Counted from the stretch's first letter, positions 31,986 to 44,115 are shown. The stretch: DNA of 64,000 nt from Microvelia longipes (GCA_018340805.1 JACMZG010001913.1:8158866-8222865), one strand, 5' to 3'. Numbers and translations: made by a program. The notes: generated by a model not told the origin, from the letters alone.

Positions 31986-32851
31986 AGAGGAAAACAAAGA
32001 GGGAAAATGAACTAAAACTTAAGAAAAAATTAGAATACATTTTCGAAACAATGTTTTAAGGACTATTCATTTTGAGTTTGTATTATTCTGTCAGGAGAGG
32101 ATAAAGAGGATTTAAAAAAGGAATAGTAATTGTCATTATCGTTTAGATAAAAAGGACATGAAGATAAAACTGGAGATATAAAGACGAACCCAATAATCCG
32201 AAATTGGACTTGGAGAGGTTTTTGACACGAAGGTAGAGATTGGCTTCAAATGGAAAGCTAAAACTCTAATAAGCACGTCTTTCAAAATGTGTTTCCCAGG
32301 GAATTTATTGATTAAATCCGGATTTTTTCAAAGACTTTGTATTATTAGCTTTAAAGTAGAAAATTCTGTTAAAGATTTTCCCCCTGAACTCAACATACAT
32401 ATAGAAACTAACAAGTCCTAGTGTATTGCATGGAAACTGAGTAAAATAAGGGCTAAGTACCTCCAGACCCTACATCCTATACCTTTTTTTATAAGATACG
32501 TGTTCCGAATACACAACCGTCGTATTAAAAAATCGAAACTAAATAAGATTTTACGGAAAAAATAAAGTAAAAAGGCTTCTTTATAGATCTGACGGTAGTA
32601 ATCAATATATATAGAGATTACTAGATTTAAAACCTTTAAAATTGTTTAGTAAAATATTTATATCAGGATTAGATAAGACGTGAGTTGTTTCTAACTTTTA
32701 ACAAACATGTTTCGCAGATAGGAAACATACTCTATTTACCGATACTTCAGAAAGATCAAGGAAATGTAAAAAGGTTAGAGACCACAGTATTAAATAATTA
32801 TGAGTTTTTAGGTAAAATTGGTCTAAAGATTTTTTTTATTTATTTAGTTAA
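31986..32851. other. Intergenic DNA
   Basis: No recognised feature. Confidence 0.4.
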
Positions 32852-33060
32852 GTACGGCTATAATACAATGTTAATAGTATTTATGCTAAAAGTACGACTA
32901 CAATACAATTGTTATTAGTACTTATGCTAAAAGTACGACTACAATACATTTGTTATTAGTACTTATGCTAAAAGTACGACTACAATACAATTGTTATTAG
33001 TACTTATGCTAAAAGTACGACTACAATACAATTGTTATTAGTACTTTTGCTAAAAGTTAT
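32852..33060 (+). repeat. Tandem array, 41-bp unit
   Basis: Five copies of TACGACTACAATACAATTGT plus TATTAGTACTTATGCTAAAAG. Confidence 0.9.
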
Positions 33061-33279
33061 ATTGTCGTGTCATAACATGGTAGGAGAAAATATCCATTGC
33101 TATCACTCCATGGCGTTCACTTTTAAAGATCATAGAAACTAAGAGAAATATATATTAACTTAAACATTGATAGTACTATAAAAAATCCGTCAAAGTGCTT
33201 GTTTTGCAAGAATAATAAGGGTTTTTCAGATTTTGACATACATATCATGTATTGATACAATAGAATCATACTTTTACTT

Positions 33280-34030
33280 AATATTCTTGGGCTCGCTTAT
33301 ATCGCCTATAAATGTTTCTTTGTCGATACCTAATTTAGAAAAAAAAAAAAAATATAACATAATATTCCAGGGCTAGCTTCGCATGCCATTCGGTGTTCGT
33401 TTATCAGTACCTAATTTAGAGCATATATTAAGAAGAAAATATAATAAATAAGTGCTGGCTTCGCTCGCCTTCATTTATTTGTTTGTAACTAGCTAATTTT
33501 ACAACATGAAAATAAAATTGTACCTGATATACTAGGGCTCACCTATATAAGTTTGTTTGTCGATATTTAATTTAAAGAAAAACATGAAATGATATTCTAG
33601 GGCATGCTTCGTTCACCTTTCAGTATATGTTGATCAGTACCTAATTTTAAAGCATAGAGTAAAAACATAACATCCTAGGGCACGCTTCGCTCGCCTTTGT
33701 TTGCTCATCAGTACCTTCTTAAGAGTATATATCAATAAAAGAAACAAAAAACATTGAGGCTCGCTTCGCTCGCCTATGTGTGTTTGTTTGTCGGTTAATT
33801 TTTAGAGAACACCATATTCTAGGGCACATTTCGCTCGCCTTTATGCATTTGCTTATCAGTAACTTATTTAGAGCGTATATCAAAAAATTTAGGGCACGCT
33901 TCGTTTGTCTTTACGGGTATTTTGCTACTAGCCAATTTTAAACTATAGAATCAAACTTTTACCTAATATTCTAGGGCTCCATTCGCTCGCATATATGTCT
34001 TTGTTTGTCGATACCTAATTAGTTAGGCGG
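33280..34030 (+). repeat. Degenerate array with GCTTCGCTCGCC phrase
   Basis: About eight units of 70-110 bp, each with GGGCTCGCTTCGCTCGCC (or a variant), TTTGTTTGTCGATACCTAAT and TTTAGA...ATATTCTAG. The GCTTCGC core is the complement of GCGAAGC. Confidence 0.75.
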
Positions 34031-34360
34031 GCGGGGCACTATTTTAGGTATTTTTTATTATTTTTGGCGGGTGTAATGGTCGCCATTTTGAAAAAGCTAT
34101 CCATATTTGTGTTCTACCTTTCACTACCTACACTTTGATACCCCACATGATTTTCTCAAATAATATTTATTTTATGCGAATGTGCGCATTCGCTCATAAA
34201 TCGACAAATACACATGCCAGATAGTTGACTATATTTTTCCTGTTGTTGGATAAAATTGTTACACATGTGCACCAAATTTTAACTGTCTAGCTATCGTAGT
34301 TCCGGAGATGCGAAATCGGACAGACAGACGCTCTACAGAAAGTATAAGGGTTTTGAATAT
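34031..34360 (+). repeat. Transposable-element tail-like block
   Basis: Contains GTGCACCAAATTTTAACTGT, TATCGTAGTTCCGGAGATGC and CGGACAGACAGACG, a word order very common near the ends of insect LINE or Helitron-type repeats. No ORF. Confidence 0.45.
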
Positions 34361-34638
34361 TAATAAAAAGCATCAGTCTCTCCATAAAGTATATTTAAAC
34401 GGCAAATCGGCTTTCAACCTACAAAGGTCATCATTAGGCCAGCGAGAAGAGAATTAAAGAGCCTATGAGTCCTTGTTAGTTATGACTGGGACTAACTAAC
34501 AACTGTCGCAGTCATAACTAACATAAGGACTCACAGGCTCTTTAATTCTCTTCTCACCGGCCTGATGATGACCTTTGTAGGTTGAAATCCGGTTTGCTAT
34601 TTAAATATATTTTTTTGGAGAGACTGATGCTTATTATT
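34361..34638. repeat. Inverted repeat of a retroelement tail
   Basis: Two roughly 120-bp arms (34361-34485 and 34505-34638) face each other around a short centre. Each arm includes GGCCTGATGATGACCTTTGT and AGGTTGAAATCCGG or its complement, a phrase of the CTGATGATG...GAAA type found at Penelope-like and other retroelement ends. Confidence 0.6.
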
Positions 34639-34744
34639 AAGATTTACTCCTTGCGATGCCTTATTCATAGTATTTTTGAAGACTATCTTCGAAACACTAA
34701 ATATATTTTCTGAATAGCACAACCACAACTATTAATTATCATAA

Positions 34745-35451
34745 AATTCTGGCGCGGTGGTCCGCATGTCGGGCGAATTTCCTTTGATGCGTGTTTCCGT
34801 GCTTTTTACATTATATAAGTTTACAACTACTAAATAAATAATTCCGGCGCGGTGGTCCGCTGTCGGGCGAATTTCATTTAGAATACGTGTTTCCGTGCTA
34901 AACAACCATTTTCTTGCTTATGCAAGAACCATGCCCATTGCGTGGTTCCGGTTCATGCTTTAGAACCTAAGCAGTTACTCAATTGTCAAGCACTGCTCGT
35001 AACTCATTTTGTCTGTATTTTCCAAAGGAAATGCGCTAAAACCTTTAAAGATAACTGACTAAGCTTAAAGATAAGTAACTAAGCTTTAAACTAGTGCAAA
35101 TAATAATGCGTACTTCTAATTTTAGAGGCATAGTTTTGTGCAACCAACTGGATAGTCATGCGCATTTCCTTTGGAAAATACAGACAAAATGAGTTACGAG
35201 CAGTGCTTGACAATTGAGTAACTGCTTAGGTTCTAAAGCATGAACCGGAACCACGCAATGGGCATGGTTCTTGCATAAGCAAGAAAATGGTTGTTTAGCA
35301 CGGAAACACGTATTCTAAATGAAATTCGCCCGACAGCGGACCACCGCGCCGGAATTATTTATTTAGTAGTTGTAAACTTATATAATGTAAAAAGCACGGA
35401 AACACGCATCAAAGGAAATTCGCCCGACATGCGGACCACCGCGCCAGAATT
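34745..35451. repeat. Long palindrome with perfect 292-bp arms
   Basis: 34745-35036 and 35160-35451 are exact inverted copies over 292 bp by my reading, around a 123-bp loop. Each arm contains two related units with GCGCGGTGGTCCGC and TGTTTCCGTGCT, then CATGCTTTAGAACCTAAGCA and a junction CCAAAGGAAATGCGC. The loop reads AAAGATAACTGACTAAGCTT toward GCAACCAACTGGATAGTCAT. Confidence 0.85.
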
Positions 35452-36102
35452 ATTTCCTAGTTGTAAACTTATATTAGGTAAAAAAACGATAAAAAATGAT
35501 CGACCCTTCCAGGATGTGAACCCAGGTACCCTGAGTTTGAGTGGTCGTATTGACTCCGGACCACTGGCATTCAACTCAGAGGCCCAAAAAACATTGAAAA
35601 CGACACCCTACTCGAAATTTAATTTTCAACGACCGTAATGTTGGTTTTCTATAATTTTTGTGGTTTTTTCGACTTTTTGGTCACTTAGAGTGGTCGTATC
35701 GACTTCGGACCGGTTTCATTCGATTCAGCGCCCAAAATTACATAGAAAACGACACCCTACTCGAAATTTATTTTTTATCGACCTAAATTTTGGTTTTTGG
35801 TAATTTACAATGGTTTTTTCGATTTTTAGGTCACTTATAGTGGTCGTATCGACTTCGGTTTCATTCGATTCAGCGTCTCAAAAAACATAAATATTGACCT
35901 TTTTCGCGGCAAAAAATATTAACCCTGAATTTTTCCGATTTTTTGAAAATTTCGCTGACTCAGCAAACCGGGTTAATGACGTCACCAAAACCTGGTTTTC
36001 AATAGGGTTCGTGTCCTCCCGGAGGTTGATTTTTGTACCAAGTTTGGTTAAAAAATATTAATCCGTTCGAAAGATAGAGTGTTTACAAGAAAGTGTCTAG
36101 AA

Positions 36103-36106
<4 letters not shown>

Positions 36107-36163
<57 letters not shown>
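36107..36163. repeat. (TA)n microsatellite
   Basis: TA run inside composite copy A. Confidence 0.9.
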
Positions 36164-36166
<3 letters not shown>

Positions 36167-36290
36167 TTCAAAAAAAAAGTATTTTTTCGTCATAAGGGAC
36201 CTCTGAAACGGATTTGTGTCGTGGTCCGAGGTTCGAATTCCGCCATGACGCCTATCCCATTAGGCGAATTTTCAAAGGAAATTCGCTAAA

Positions 36291-36470
36291 AACAGTGGGA
36301 GCTACGATGATAACAGACACAGACACACATACAGACAGACAACTTTGCGAAAACTACTCAGGAGGTCTTAAAAACACCTGAAACGGATAATTCCGGTGAC
36401 ATCCCGGTACTTTTCCAATTTACTTACAGTATAAATGAGGAAAAGTGAAAATAGGCGCGTTGTATTTAAG
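36291..36470 (+). repeat. MC-family right end
   Basis: GGGAGCTACGATGATAACAG, CAGACAGACAACTTTGCG, CTCAGGAGGTCTTAAAAACA, CCTGAAACGGATAATTCCGG and GAGGAAAAGTGAAAA follow the composite without a gap. Confidence 0.6.
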
Positions 36471-37424
36471 ATTTCGTCACATAGTTTGGTTACCAGGTAT
36501 TGGAGCGTATAATATACGCTCCAATACATAGTTATTATTGAGCTCCAGCAAACAATATTATTCGCTATTCAAATTCCGTAGCAGCGCCACCGTCGCTGAT
36601 AAGAAATTGATAACGAAAGGGTGATCGTTGTTAAAGGCCTTATTTTTCTTATTTGTGACGATTATTTCTTTAAATTTTTTATCAAAGTGCTTTAATTTAA
36701 CTAATTTTAGGGCGTATGAACTCAGTAGAATCACAATTTTATTGAAAAATAGCGTTTTAATGGGTTGTCACGAGTATTTAAATTGAGTGATAAGAAGATG
36801 AAGATCATAATATAGTGTTTTATTTTATTTATTGTTAATTGATGTTACTTTTAAATAATTTTAGTTTGCACAAAAACACAAAATTACTATTTAATTGCAA
36901 TAAATTGTTTAAATTAGTTGTAACAGGTATTTAAATTAACTGATAAGAAGCCGATTTTCACTGTAATGGTGTTTTAATTTATTAATCATTTTTATTTATG
37001 CACTAAAATAATTAATAACTTAATAAATTCACTTTTTGTAAAATGTTTGTTTAAATTATCCGTTTAGGTTTTATTATTTCTGGATTAAATCGGACGAATC
37101 CAAGTCTGTAGTGATAAGAGCCTGATTCTATATTTAAAATCCTGGAATTATCGAAATATTTATCTACGAAATATTTGCAATTTTTTTAGTACCGATGGTC
37201 TTTCTAATAATTTTCATCATATTTATCACAAATTAACAAACAATAAATAAATAAACGAAGAATTTTCAACGGCTCCCATGCTAATCCTATGATAAAAAAT
37301 TGTTGATCACCCTTTCATTTTCCCGCCATTGGTATTGCCAACCTTACAACTATCTTTTTGAATCGCGAATTGTGTATGCTCTGCTTTAACGCCAAATTGC
37401 TCTGAACAATTTGATACGAAGGTA
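36471..37424. other. AT-rich DNA with a short hairpin and a diverged duplication
   Basis: GTATTGGAGCGTAT/ATACGCTCCAATAC (36496-36526) is a 14-bp-arm hairpin. A phrase around ATTTAAATTGAGTGATAAGA recurs about 165 bp later. GAAAGGGTGATC at 36617 and GATCACCCTTTC at 37302 could mark the ends of a larger element, but this is not established. Confidence 0.4.
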
Positions 37425-37960
37425 ATGACCTTCGGTGGTGTAACGGTTATCACAATTACTTGCCACCCGGACTGTCTGGGGTTCGATACCAGTTTGGGTC
37501 TAAAGGATTTTTATGCGATGGATAGTCTACCCTTAAATATGATGTGCAAAAAACGTTAAGCCATAGGTTCAGAGCCTTTGCAAAGTTAGATACTCATAAG
37601 AGATCTCTAACCTTAAATTAATCTGGGATTAGGTAAAATTTCTGACCCTATATAGTAGCTTATGTATACAATATATGTTTTTGCCTTATGCTTTTAAGAG
37701 CTATAAAACTTAGTCTTGCATTAGAGCAAACTTATAGTAAAGTCACAGCTTTTACGTCGATTACACCGAAAATGCATTCGCTTGGATTCAGAAGGTAAAG
37801 CACTATCGTCTATCAAAGACAATTAGCACAAAAGGCCCAACGACTTGGCATACTTACTCTAGCAACTATGATTTATCACCTTTCCTTAAATGCTATCCTT
37901 ATGGTGATGGTTATATTGGGAATTTTTTATTCTCAATGTAAGATCAGTATACAATATTTC
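37425..37960 (+). mobile_element. tRNA-headed SINE
   Basis: 37431-37500 carries GGTGGTGTAACGGTTATCAC (A-box region) and GGGGTTCGATACC (B-box), a tRNA-like head with a recognisable T-arm but a poor anticodon stem, so it is not a functional tRNA. The body that follows (CTAACCTTAAATTAATCTGG, AAAATTTCTGACCCTATATA, TGTTTTTGCCTTATG, AAAGGCCCAACGACTTGGCA) aligns with the 5S-headed element at 16.8-17.4 kb. RNA polymerase III transcription is expected for such elements. Confidence 0.65.
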
Positions 37961-38589
37961 TTGAAATATAACAGTGCGTAATTAGAACTCAAAATAAATC
38001 AGCGCCGCATTTAGGAAATAATAAAAAAAAGCGAAGAAGGAATTGCAAATTACGAAAGTTAGTCCGTAAAAAAAGACATCACGCAAATAAAACCCCGGGT
38101 TTTTTTTGGAAATGTTCCAAGTAGATAAAGTGCTCTACTTCAGGAAAGGTAGATTATTCTTTACCATAAGAGGGGTTTATGTTCAACAGGGGGGACGAAA
38201 TTGGGGGCAAAACATGTATCCCACCCCCATAAAAAATCCTTTTGAAATATTAACCCAATTTTTTCCAAAACTTTTTTTGTTTCGAATTTTTTTTAAAAAA
38301 AAACTCCGAACCGTACAACATATTTTTTTGTTACGTGTCAAAAGCAGTAACAAGTTACCAATTAATACAACATAACAATGTTAAAAGGAATACTAATTGG
38401 TAAATGCTTGTAGGATTCATGAGAATTGATCATTTTATAACAGAATATTTGAAAGACGACACTAGAAAACAACCCGAAAAGAAATCTCTACTGCTCTTTG
38501 TTGCATAGTTATTTTTTTGAATTCCACTAATAAACCTGGGATAATAATTGGGAAAATGTATTTGACTATTGTCTTTAGAAAGTAAAAAT

Positions 38590-38664
38590 ACAGGTAATAG
38601 TAATTAAGGAGAGGTAATGGATCAATTAGCAACTAGGCCACGTCGTTGGGCCCATTATTGCTAA
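38590..38664 (-). mobile_element. SINE tail fragment, minus strand
   Basis: The reverse complement reads GGGCCCAACGACGTGGCCTA then TTGATCCATTACCTCTCC, matching the tails at 17260 and 37830. Confidence 0.5.
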
Positions 38665-38685
38665 AAAATCTGAAACGTATGATTC

Positions 38686-39539
38686 AGGTGAAGTTTCGGA
38701 GTTAAAGCGAATATATTACATTTCCTATATACTTTTTAAAAATAAGAGGTTTTCGGCCTCTTTGCCGCCACACGGCCCCGGCGCTTCGTATGATAAAGTA
38801 CGTTGTTGTACTTAATCAGTTTGTCATATTACTGGTTTATATAAGTGGCTTGCTGCCAGGATATAAGCGAATTTCAACAAGGATCTTAAATAAAGGGGAT
38901 GACGCACTAAGTCGATTTGCCATACAAAAAAGTGACCCCATAACACCAAAAAATAGAGAGAATTCAACACGAAACACAAGCCAAAAAACCAACTGCACGT
39001 TCTTGGGAAAAACTGCGCATGCTTACAATTCTTATAACAGCGCAGGTCTTAAATTTTAGAGACAAACTTGCCTCGCAATGGTTTCCCATTGTTTATTGCT
39101 TGAGAAGGTTTAAAAAACCACGCTTAAATTATCACTCACTGAAGTGGCAAAGTATAGTCCACAATTTAAAATGCAATAAGCACAAATGACTTAGCAAGAA
39201 CCACAAATGCAACAATCACGAGAAGCACAGAAGAAAGTTTAAAAGCAAATTTTACAACCTTGCTACATAACCTGCGTTTGGCGCCTTTTTTCATTATAGC
39301 AAAGGGGAAGGTAAGTTTGCTCCTATTTCTCTATCTCATACAACTTCCATGGGGTCAGAAATGTTCCTTAATACGTCATCCCTTTTATTCGAGATCCTTG
39401 GCAAATTTCAAATATATTAGTCAAAAAACAAGTTTTGTTTACATTATGGCAACCAATGACATGTTTTGTTTGACATATATATGTCAATTAATAAAATCAG
39501 AACTAATTCTGATAGTCAAATAAAACTTCGAATTTTTGT
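38686..39539. other. Intergenic DNA
   Basis: No recognised gene or repeat; frames of up to about 90 codons look random. Confidence 0.4.
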
Positions 39540-40030
<491 letters not shown>

Positions 40031-40824
40031 GCAAATGATTTTATCTGTTGACACCAGCTGAACTAGTAGCTAACTTGCTATTAACGTCGTTGGAGAAATC
40101 AAACACATCATTCAGGAACGCCAACTTCACATGATGATAACACAACAAATGATGTTGCTATAAATAAAACATATACAAAAAGTCCTATGTTAATAAATGA
40201 GACCAGATTTCCCTTATCTGACAAAGGAAATTATGTACACCGTCTAACATTAAATCACGAATATATTTGTCAAAATTTTCTTCCGCAGGGTTTAGCCCCG
40301 AAGTCATCCTTTCTCAACATTACGCATACATGTTTATATTTTCCCTAAGACTTGAACATGTTTAAAGCGATAAGGAGCCAAAGAAAAGGGTTCTTGAATT
40401 CATGCATTATGTACTTCATGTTTTTAGTGAATACAATATGATGCAGGCTGAAAAAGTCCTTTTTTTCGAAAATTCAAGCATTTTCCAGCTACTTACATGC
40501 CTATCCCTGAATATTGTAGGGTAAAATATACAGGAAAACAAAATATATAAATTATATGGAGAAGAATATTTTGAAAAAGGATTCTAGTTAAGTATTCTGT
40601 AAAGTACAATTTTTCTTTTATCTTTCCACAATTTTACTAGAATTTAATTGTATTGCATATAAAATATTATTTATTGTTGTTAAAAGCTAAAAACACAATA
40701 AAAGAATTTTCATAAAACGTTAAATAACTGATTTGCTAATCAGGTTCAAGTGGTGTTGTTAATGACATACTTATCACCAGTGAAACGTTGCGTCTACGCA
40801 CTTTCGATCTAATGCACCACATAT
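40031..40824. other. Intergenic DNA
   Basis: No recognised feature. Confidence 0.4.
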
Positions 40825-41480
40825 TCTCAATGGGGGAGAAAAATAGATGAGCACAACTTGCCCCATATAGAGTTTAAAAGTACTGGAGAAGCGTAAAAAG
40901 TTTGTGTTTAAGATCTAACACGCTTAATGTCAACAGATTTTAATTCTATATTTTCTCAGGATTCATAACTTTATAGTTTAAACAAGGTAAGGATAACATT
41001 AAATATGTACAATTAACTACAACACAATAATAAAGAACTAAAACTTTAATCGAAATGTTTATAACCTGATGACAGGAAGGATGTAGTAGTGCTACGAGTG
41101 CCTGAAGGAGTAGTGGTGGGGGTTGGCGACACCTTTTTACATTGTGAAGGTCTGATATGTTCCTTCCACTTTATATAAGTTCCTTGCATATTCTAAAACT
41201 AGAAAAAAAAGACCAAAAAAATGGTGCAATAGACCCACCGGGGGAGCAAAAAAGGCAAAAAAGTGTCGCCACCGTTTTCAAGGAAAATAGATGAGCATGG
41301 GACAACTTGTCTAATATAGAGTTTAAAAGTATTGGACGGGCGTAAAAAGTTTGTGTATTTCACTTTTAAGATCTAACACGCTTTATGCTAGAGTTTCATT
41401 CTAGTAGTTTTTTATTTCCTTAGGATTCTTAACTTTATACTCTTATTTAAACCTACTTAAAGAGTGTGCTAAGGTTATAA
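40825..41480 (+). repeat. Diverged direct duplication of about 170 bp
   Basis: Segments at about 40845-41010 and 41280-41470 share AAAATAGATGAGCA, ATATAGAGTTTAAAAGTA, GCGTAAAAAGTTTGTGT and AAGATCTAACACGCTT in order, about 435 bp apart. Confidence 0.65.
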
Positions 41481-41691
41481 ATAAATCAATTGTTCTCAGC
41501 TTTTTCCACATTTTTTTGTGGTTGTATTATAAACGTTCTATTAATCTGTTTATTTTTATTGTTACTGTTTATTTTATTTGTAGTTGTTATTGTTTATTTT
41601 ATTCTGTTATATTTTATTGTTTTATTGTTTATTTTTAAGTTCTACCGATTACTTTTCTGATTTTTTACAATTTAAACAACAATCCTTAAAT

Positions 41692-41835
41692 TTATATAGC
41701 AACACGTCTTTGGACTCGCTTCGCTCTTTCTCAGATAGTAAATACATTCGTTTCATTCCCAGTGGTCTTTCATTTATCCAGGCACTGAACATGCTCGATG
41801 CTCCTTAACTTTTATGATCCACCAAAAATCAAAGA
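41692..41835 (-). mobile_element. 5S-rRNA-like SINE copy
   Basis: Minus strand: GGATCATAAAAGTTAAGGAG then CATGTTCAGTGCCTGGATAA, GACCACTGGGAATGAAACGA, ATGTATTTACTATCTGAG and GAGCGAAGCGAGTCC. The GGGTGACC box has been altered to ATGAAAGACC. Confidence 0.65.
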
Positions 41836-41919
41836 TCACATAACGAAACTTAGTACACGTATTTATCACGTCAAGGGGTACACTTGTACCTAATTTCAAC
41901 TTACAAATACAAATACAAA

Positions 41920-43022
41920 GGCCCGTATTCAAAGACGTTTTCCTAACATTTTCCTAACATTCTCCTAACATTTTCCTAACATTCTCCTAACACCTAACTT
42001 TTTCCTAACATTTTCCTAACATTCTCCTAACTTTTTCCTAACATTTTCCTAACATTTTCTTAACTCCTAACATTTTCGTATCGTGTTTTAAAAGTATTTT
42101 AGAGGCTTTGCATGATTTTATTTAGTAAGAACCTAAGGTAGTTATGTCAAAAAGTGATACCATTGTAAGTAACGTAATATATCGCAAAATATCAATGTTA
42201 TTAACTTATTACCTGTATTTACGACACACTTTGTCGTATTAATGACTATCTACATAAACTTACATAATACTGTTGATCCACTTACCTTACTATTAGGGAG
42301 TTTACCCTGAAATTCTTTTAACACAATCAGATTTTTTATTTTCTATGGTCTGTTTGTGGCGGGCTATCGATTCAAAGAGGAATTTTAGTTGGTCCGGTGT
42401 GAATAATTCAGCCATTATTATACCAAAAAAATTTTACACAAACAAAAATGAATTTGATGACAAAATACGAAAAACAAAATTGTGTAAATGATTTAGCAAA
42501 ATGAAAACAGTGTTGCACTAATTAACAGGTCTTCATTAAGACACCTTTGGATTCGTACAACCTGGTCCACGTTCAAACTTGAAACGCTTGATACTGCTTT
42601 ATTTATGAAAGCTGTTACAAATAATTGAACATTGTATTTGTATTAAACTCTACTGTTTGCAGAACATATGTAAATAAAGTTTCTAATGTATTTAACATTC
42701 GCCAAAGCAAGGCCGCATTGTTGTGTCGTAAATCCAGGTAATAAGTTAATAACATTGATATTTTGCGATATATTACGTTACTTACAATGGTATCACTTTT
42801 TGACATAACTACCTTAGGTTCTTACTAAATAAAATCATGCGAAGTCTCTAAAAGACTTTTAAAGCACGATAGGAGAACGTTAGGAGAATGTTAGGAAAAT
42901 GTTAGGAAAATGTTAGGAAAAGTTAGGAAATGTTAGGAAAATGTTAGGAAAATGTTAGGAACGTAAGGAAAAAGTTAGGAGAATGTTAGGAAAATGTTAG
43001 GAAACGTCTTTGAATACGGGCC
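41920..43022. mobile_element. Harbinger-like element with about 300-bp inverted ends
   Basis: Ends GGCCCGTATTCAAAGACGTT and its inverse, flanked by AAA on each side (41917-41919 and 43023-43025), a 3-bp duplication as in PIF/Harbinger. The outer ends contain tandem CCTAACATTTT units (opposite strand at the right end), and the arms continue with matching sequence (ACCTAAGGTAGTTATGTCAA, AACGTAATATATCGCAAAAT). The centre holds a short Myb-like ORF on the minus strand. There is no transposase ORF, so it is nonautonomous. Confidence 0.75.
42302..42415 (-). CDS. Truncated Myb/SANT-like N-terminus of a Harbinger protein
   Basis: From the ATG the frame reads MAELFTPDQLKFLFESIARH then KQTIENKKSDCV and soon stops. 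The F..(E/D)Q...L......HK..IENKK(T/S)D pattern is the opening of the Myb/SANT-like DNA-binding protein that accompanies Harbinger transposases. Downstream another frame (KEFQGKLPNSK before a GTAAGT) may be the continuation after a frameshift or splice, so the gene is broken here. Confidence 0.5.
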   Translation of the reverse strand: MAELFTPDQLKFLFESIARHKQTIENKKSDCVKRISG

Positions 43023-43227
43023 AAAATGTTTTTATTGATATAAATACAACATTACATTTGTAAACGATCAATCGTCAATCATCAATCTTATTCATTGAAT
43101 TAAGCTTTAATTTTAATAAACTAATAATATAAATAAATAACAAAAAACTAAATAATTGTACGTAATATTTAAATAACCTCATCTAGACTTAAAGAACTAC
43201 ACTATTAATCTTGTAATACACAAACCC

Positions 43228-43412
43228 ATGCATACATACACATATACATACACATATACATACACATATACATACACATATACATACTCATATACATACA
43301 CATATACATACACATATACATACACATATACATATACATACACATATACATACACATATACATACATACTTAACATACATATACTATACATACACATATA
43401 CATACATACTTA
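43228..43412. repeat. Minisatellite of CATACACATATA units
   Basis: Repeats of CATATACATACA for about 180 bp; the long open frames across it are an artefact of period-three compatible repeats. Confidence 0.9.
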
Positions 43413-43749
43413 ACATAATTGGATTATTTTTTTATTTTAACAATTTTTTTAAAAAACGTATACAAACCATTCCATAAAAATTGAACTAATGCTAATAATG
43501 AGATTATCAAACTTAGCACATATGTTAGTCTTATACATGGTAACTAAATGTTTTTAGTCATTTTTGGTAACTAAATGTTTAGTTACCAAAAACATGTTTA
43601 TAAGTTATATTGCAGTGGGCTTGTCTTGTGCTATATTGTTCAATTATTTGTATATTTATTTGTTTTCTTTTAAATTTTCATGGTGGTTTTAAGATCCGAA
43701 AATGACGATTATTGTTGTATTCATATCAATAAAGAAAATTTATTTATTT
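43413..43749. other. AT-rich DNA with a hairpin
   Basis: 43563-43594: TTTTGGTAACTAAA/TTTAGTTACCAAAA with a 2-nt centre. 43480-43545 resembles the leading edge of MC repeats (TTGAACTAATGCTAATAATG, CACATATGTTAGTCTTATAC). Confidence 0.5.
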
Positions 43750-44115
43750 ATTTATGGCTACATGCGAGCCGAATTTCAAATCGGATCGCATCATTCTGCT
43801 GTGTTTTATGATTTTTCGAAACTTTTGCTGAGTCATTATTGCGGGATAATGACGTCATAAAAAATATTTTCCGAATAGCACAACTATAGCGATAAACTGA
43901 TTTTTTTTACAATGTTTCAAGTCTCTAGTATAAATACACTGGGCGCTACGATGATAACAGACACACACAAACACACACATACAGACAGACAACTTTGCGA
44001 AAACCACTCAGGAGGCCTTAAAACGCCTGAAACTGATAATTCCGGAAACATACCGGTTTCGGATTTTTTTGCAAACACAATACTTTTCCTATATACCTAC
44101 GGTATAAATGAGGAA
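43750..44115 (+). repeat. Microsatellite-cored repeat, copy 5 (without long TA core)
   Basis: Shows CTGAGTCATTATTGCGGGAT, AATGACGTCAT, CCGAATAGCACAACTATAG, CACTGGGCGCTACGATGATA, CAGACAGACAACTTTGCG, AGGAGGCCTTAAAACGCCTG and GAGGAAAAG in order. Because the core is short, this copy shows the two flanks joined. Confidence 0.7.

Larger units (their letters stand above)
34745..36290 (+). repeat. Composite repeat, copy A
   Basis: Order of parts: long palindrome (34745-35451); tRNA-like block in minus orientation (35501-35584) with B-box GGTTCACATCC and an A-box-like TGCCAGTGGTCCGG; two to three units of a 147-bp tandem repeat; an MC-type block with GTTAATGACGTCACC and TTCAATAGGGTTCGTGTCCT; a TA run; and an end block with GGTTCGAATTCCGCCATGAC ending GAAATTCGCTAAAA. 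Copies B (51920-54070) and C (54075 on, split by the provirus) keep the same order. Confidence 0.75.

Noticed and set aside
34555..34600. Hammerhead ribozyme (CTGATGA ... GAAA)
   Set aside because: The conserved core words are present, but the pair next to the core in stem II is T/T rather than G/C, and the flanks pair with each other rather than forming stems I and III. It is better read as a simple stem-loop in a retroelement tail.
35291..35638. 115-codon frame over the right arm of the long palindrome (and its relative at 52417-52602)
   Set aside because: It runs across an inverted-repeat arm and a tRNA-like block; both strands of both arms are open by composition, with no protein signature.
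37431..37500. Functional tRNA gene
   Set aside because: A-box, B-box and T-arm are present, but the anticodon stem does not pair and the acceptor pairing is only partial; a SINE body follows directly.
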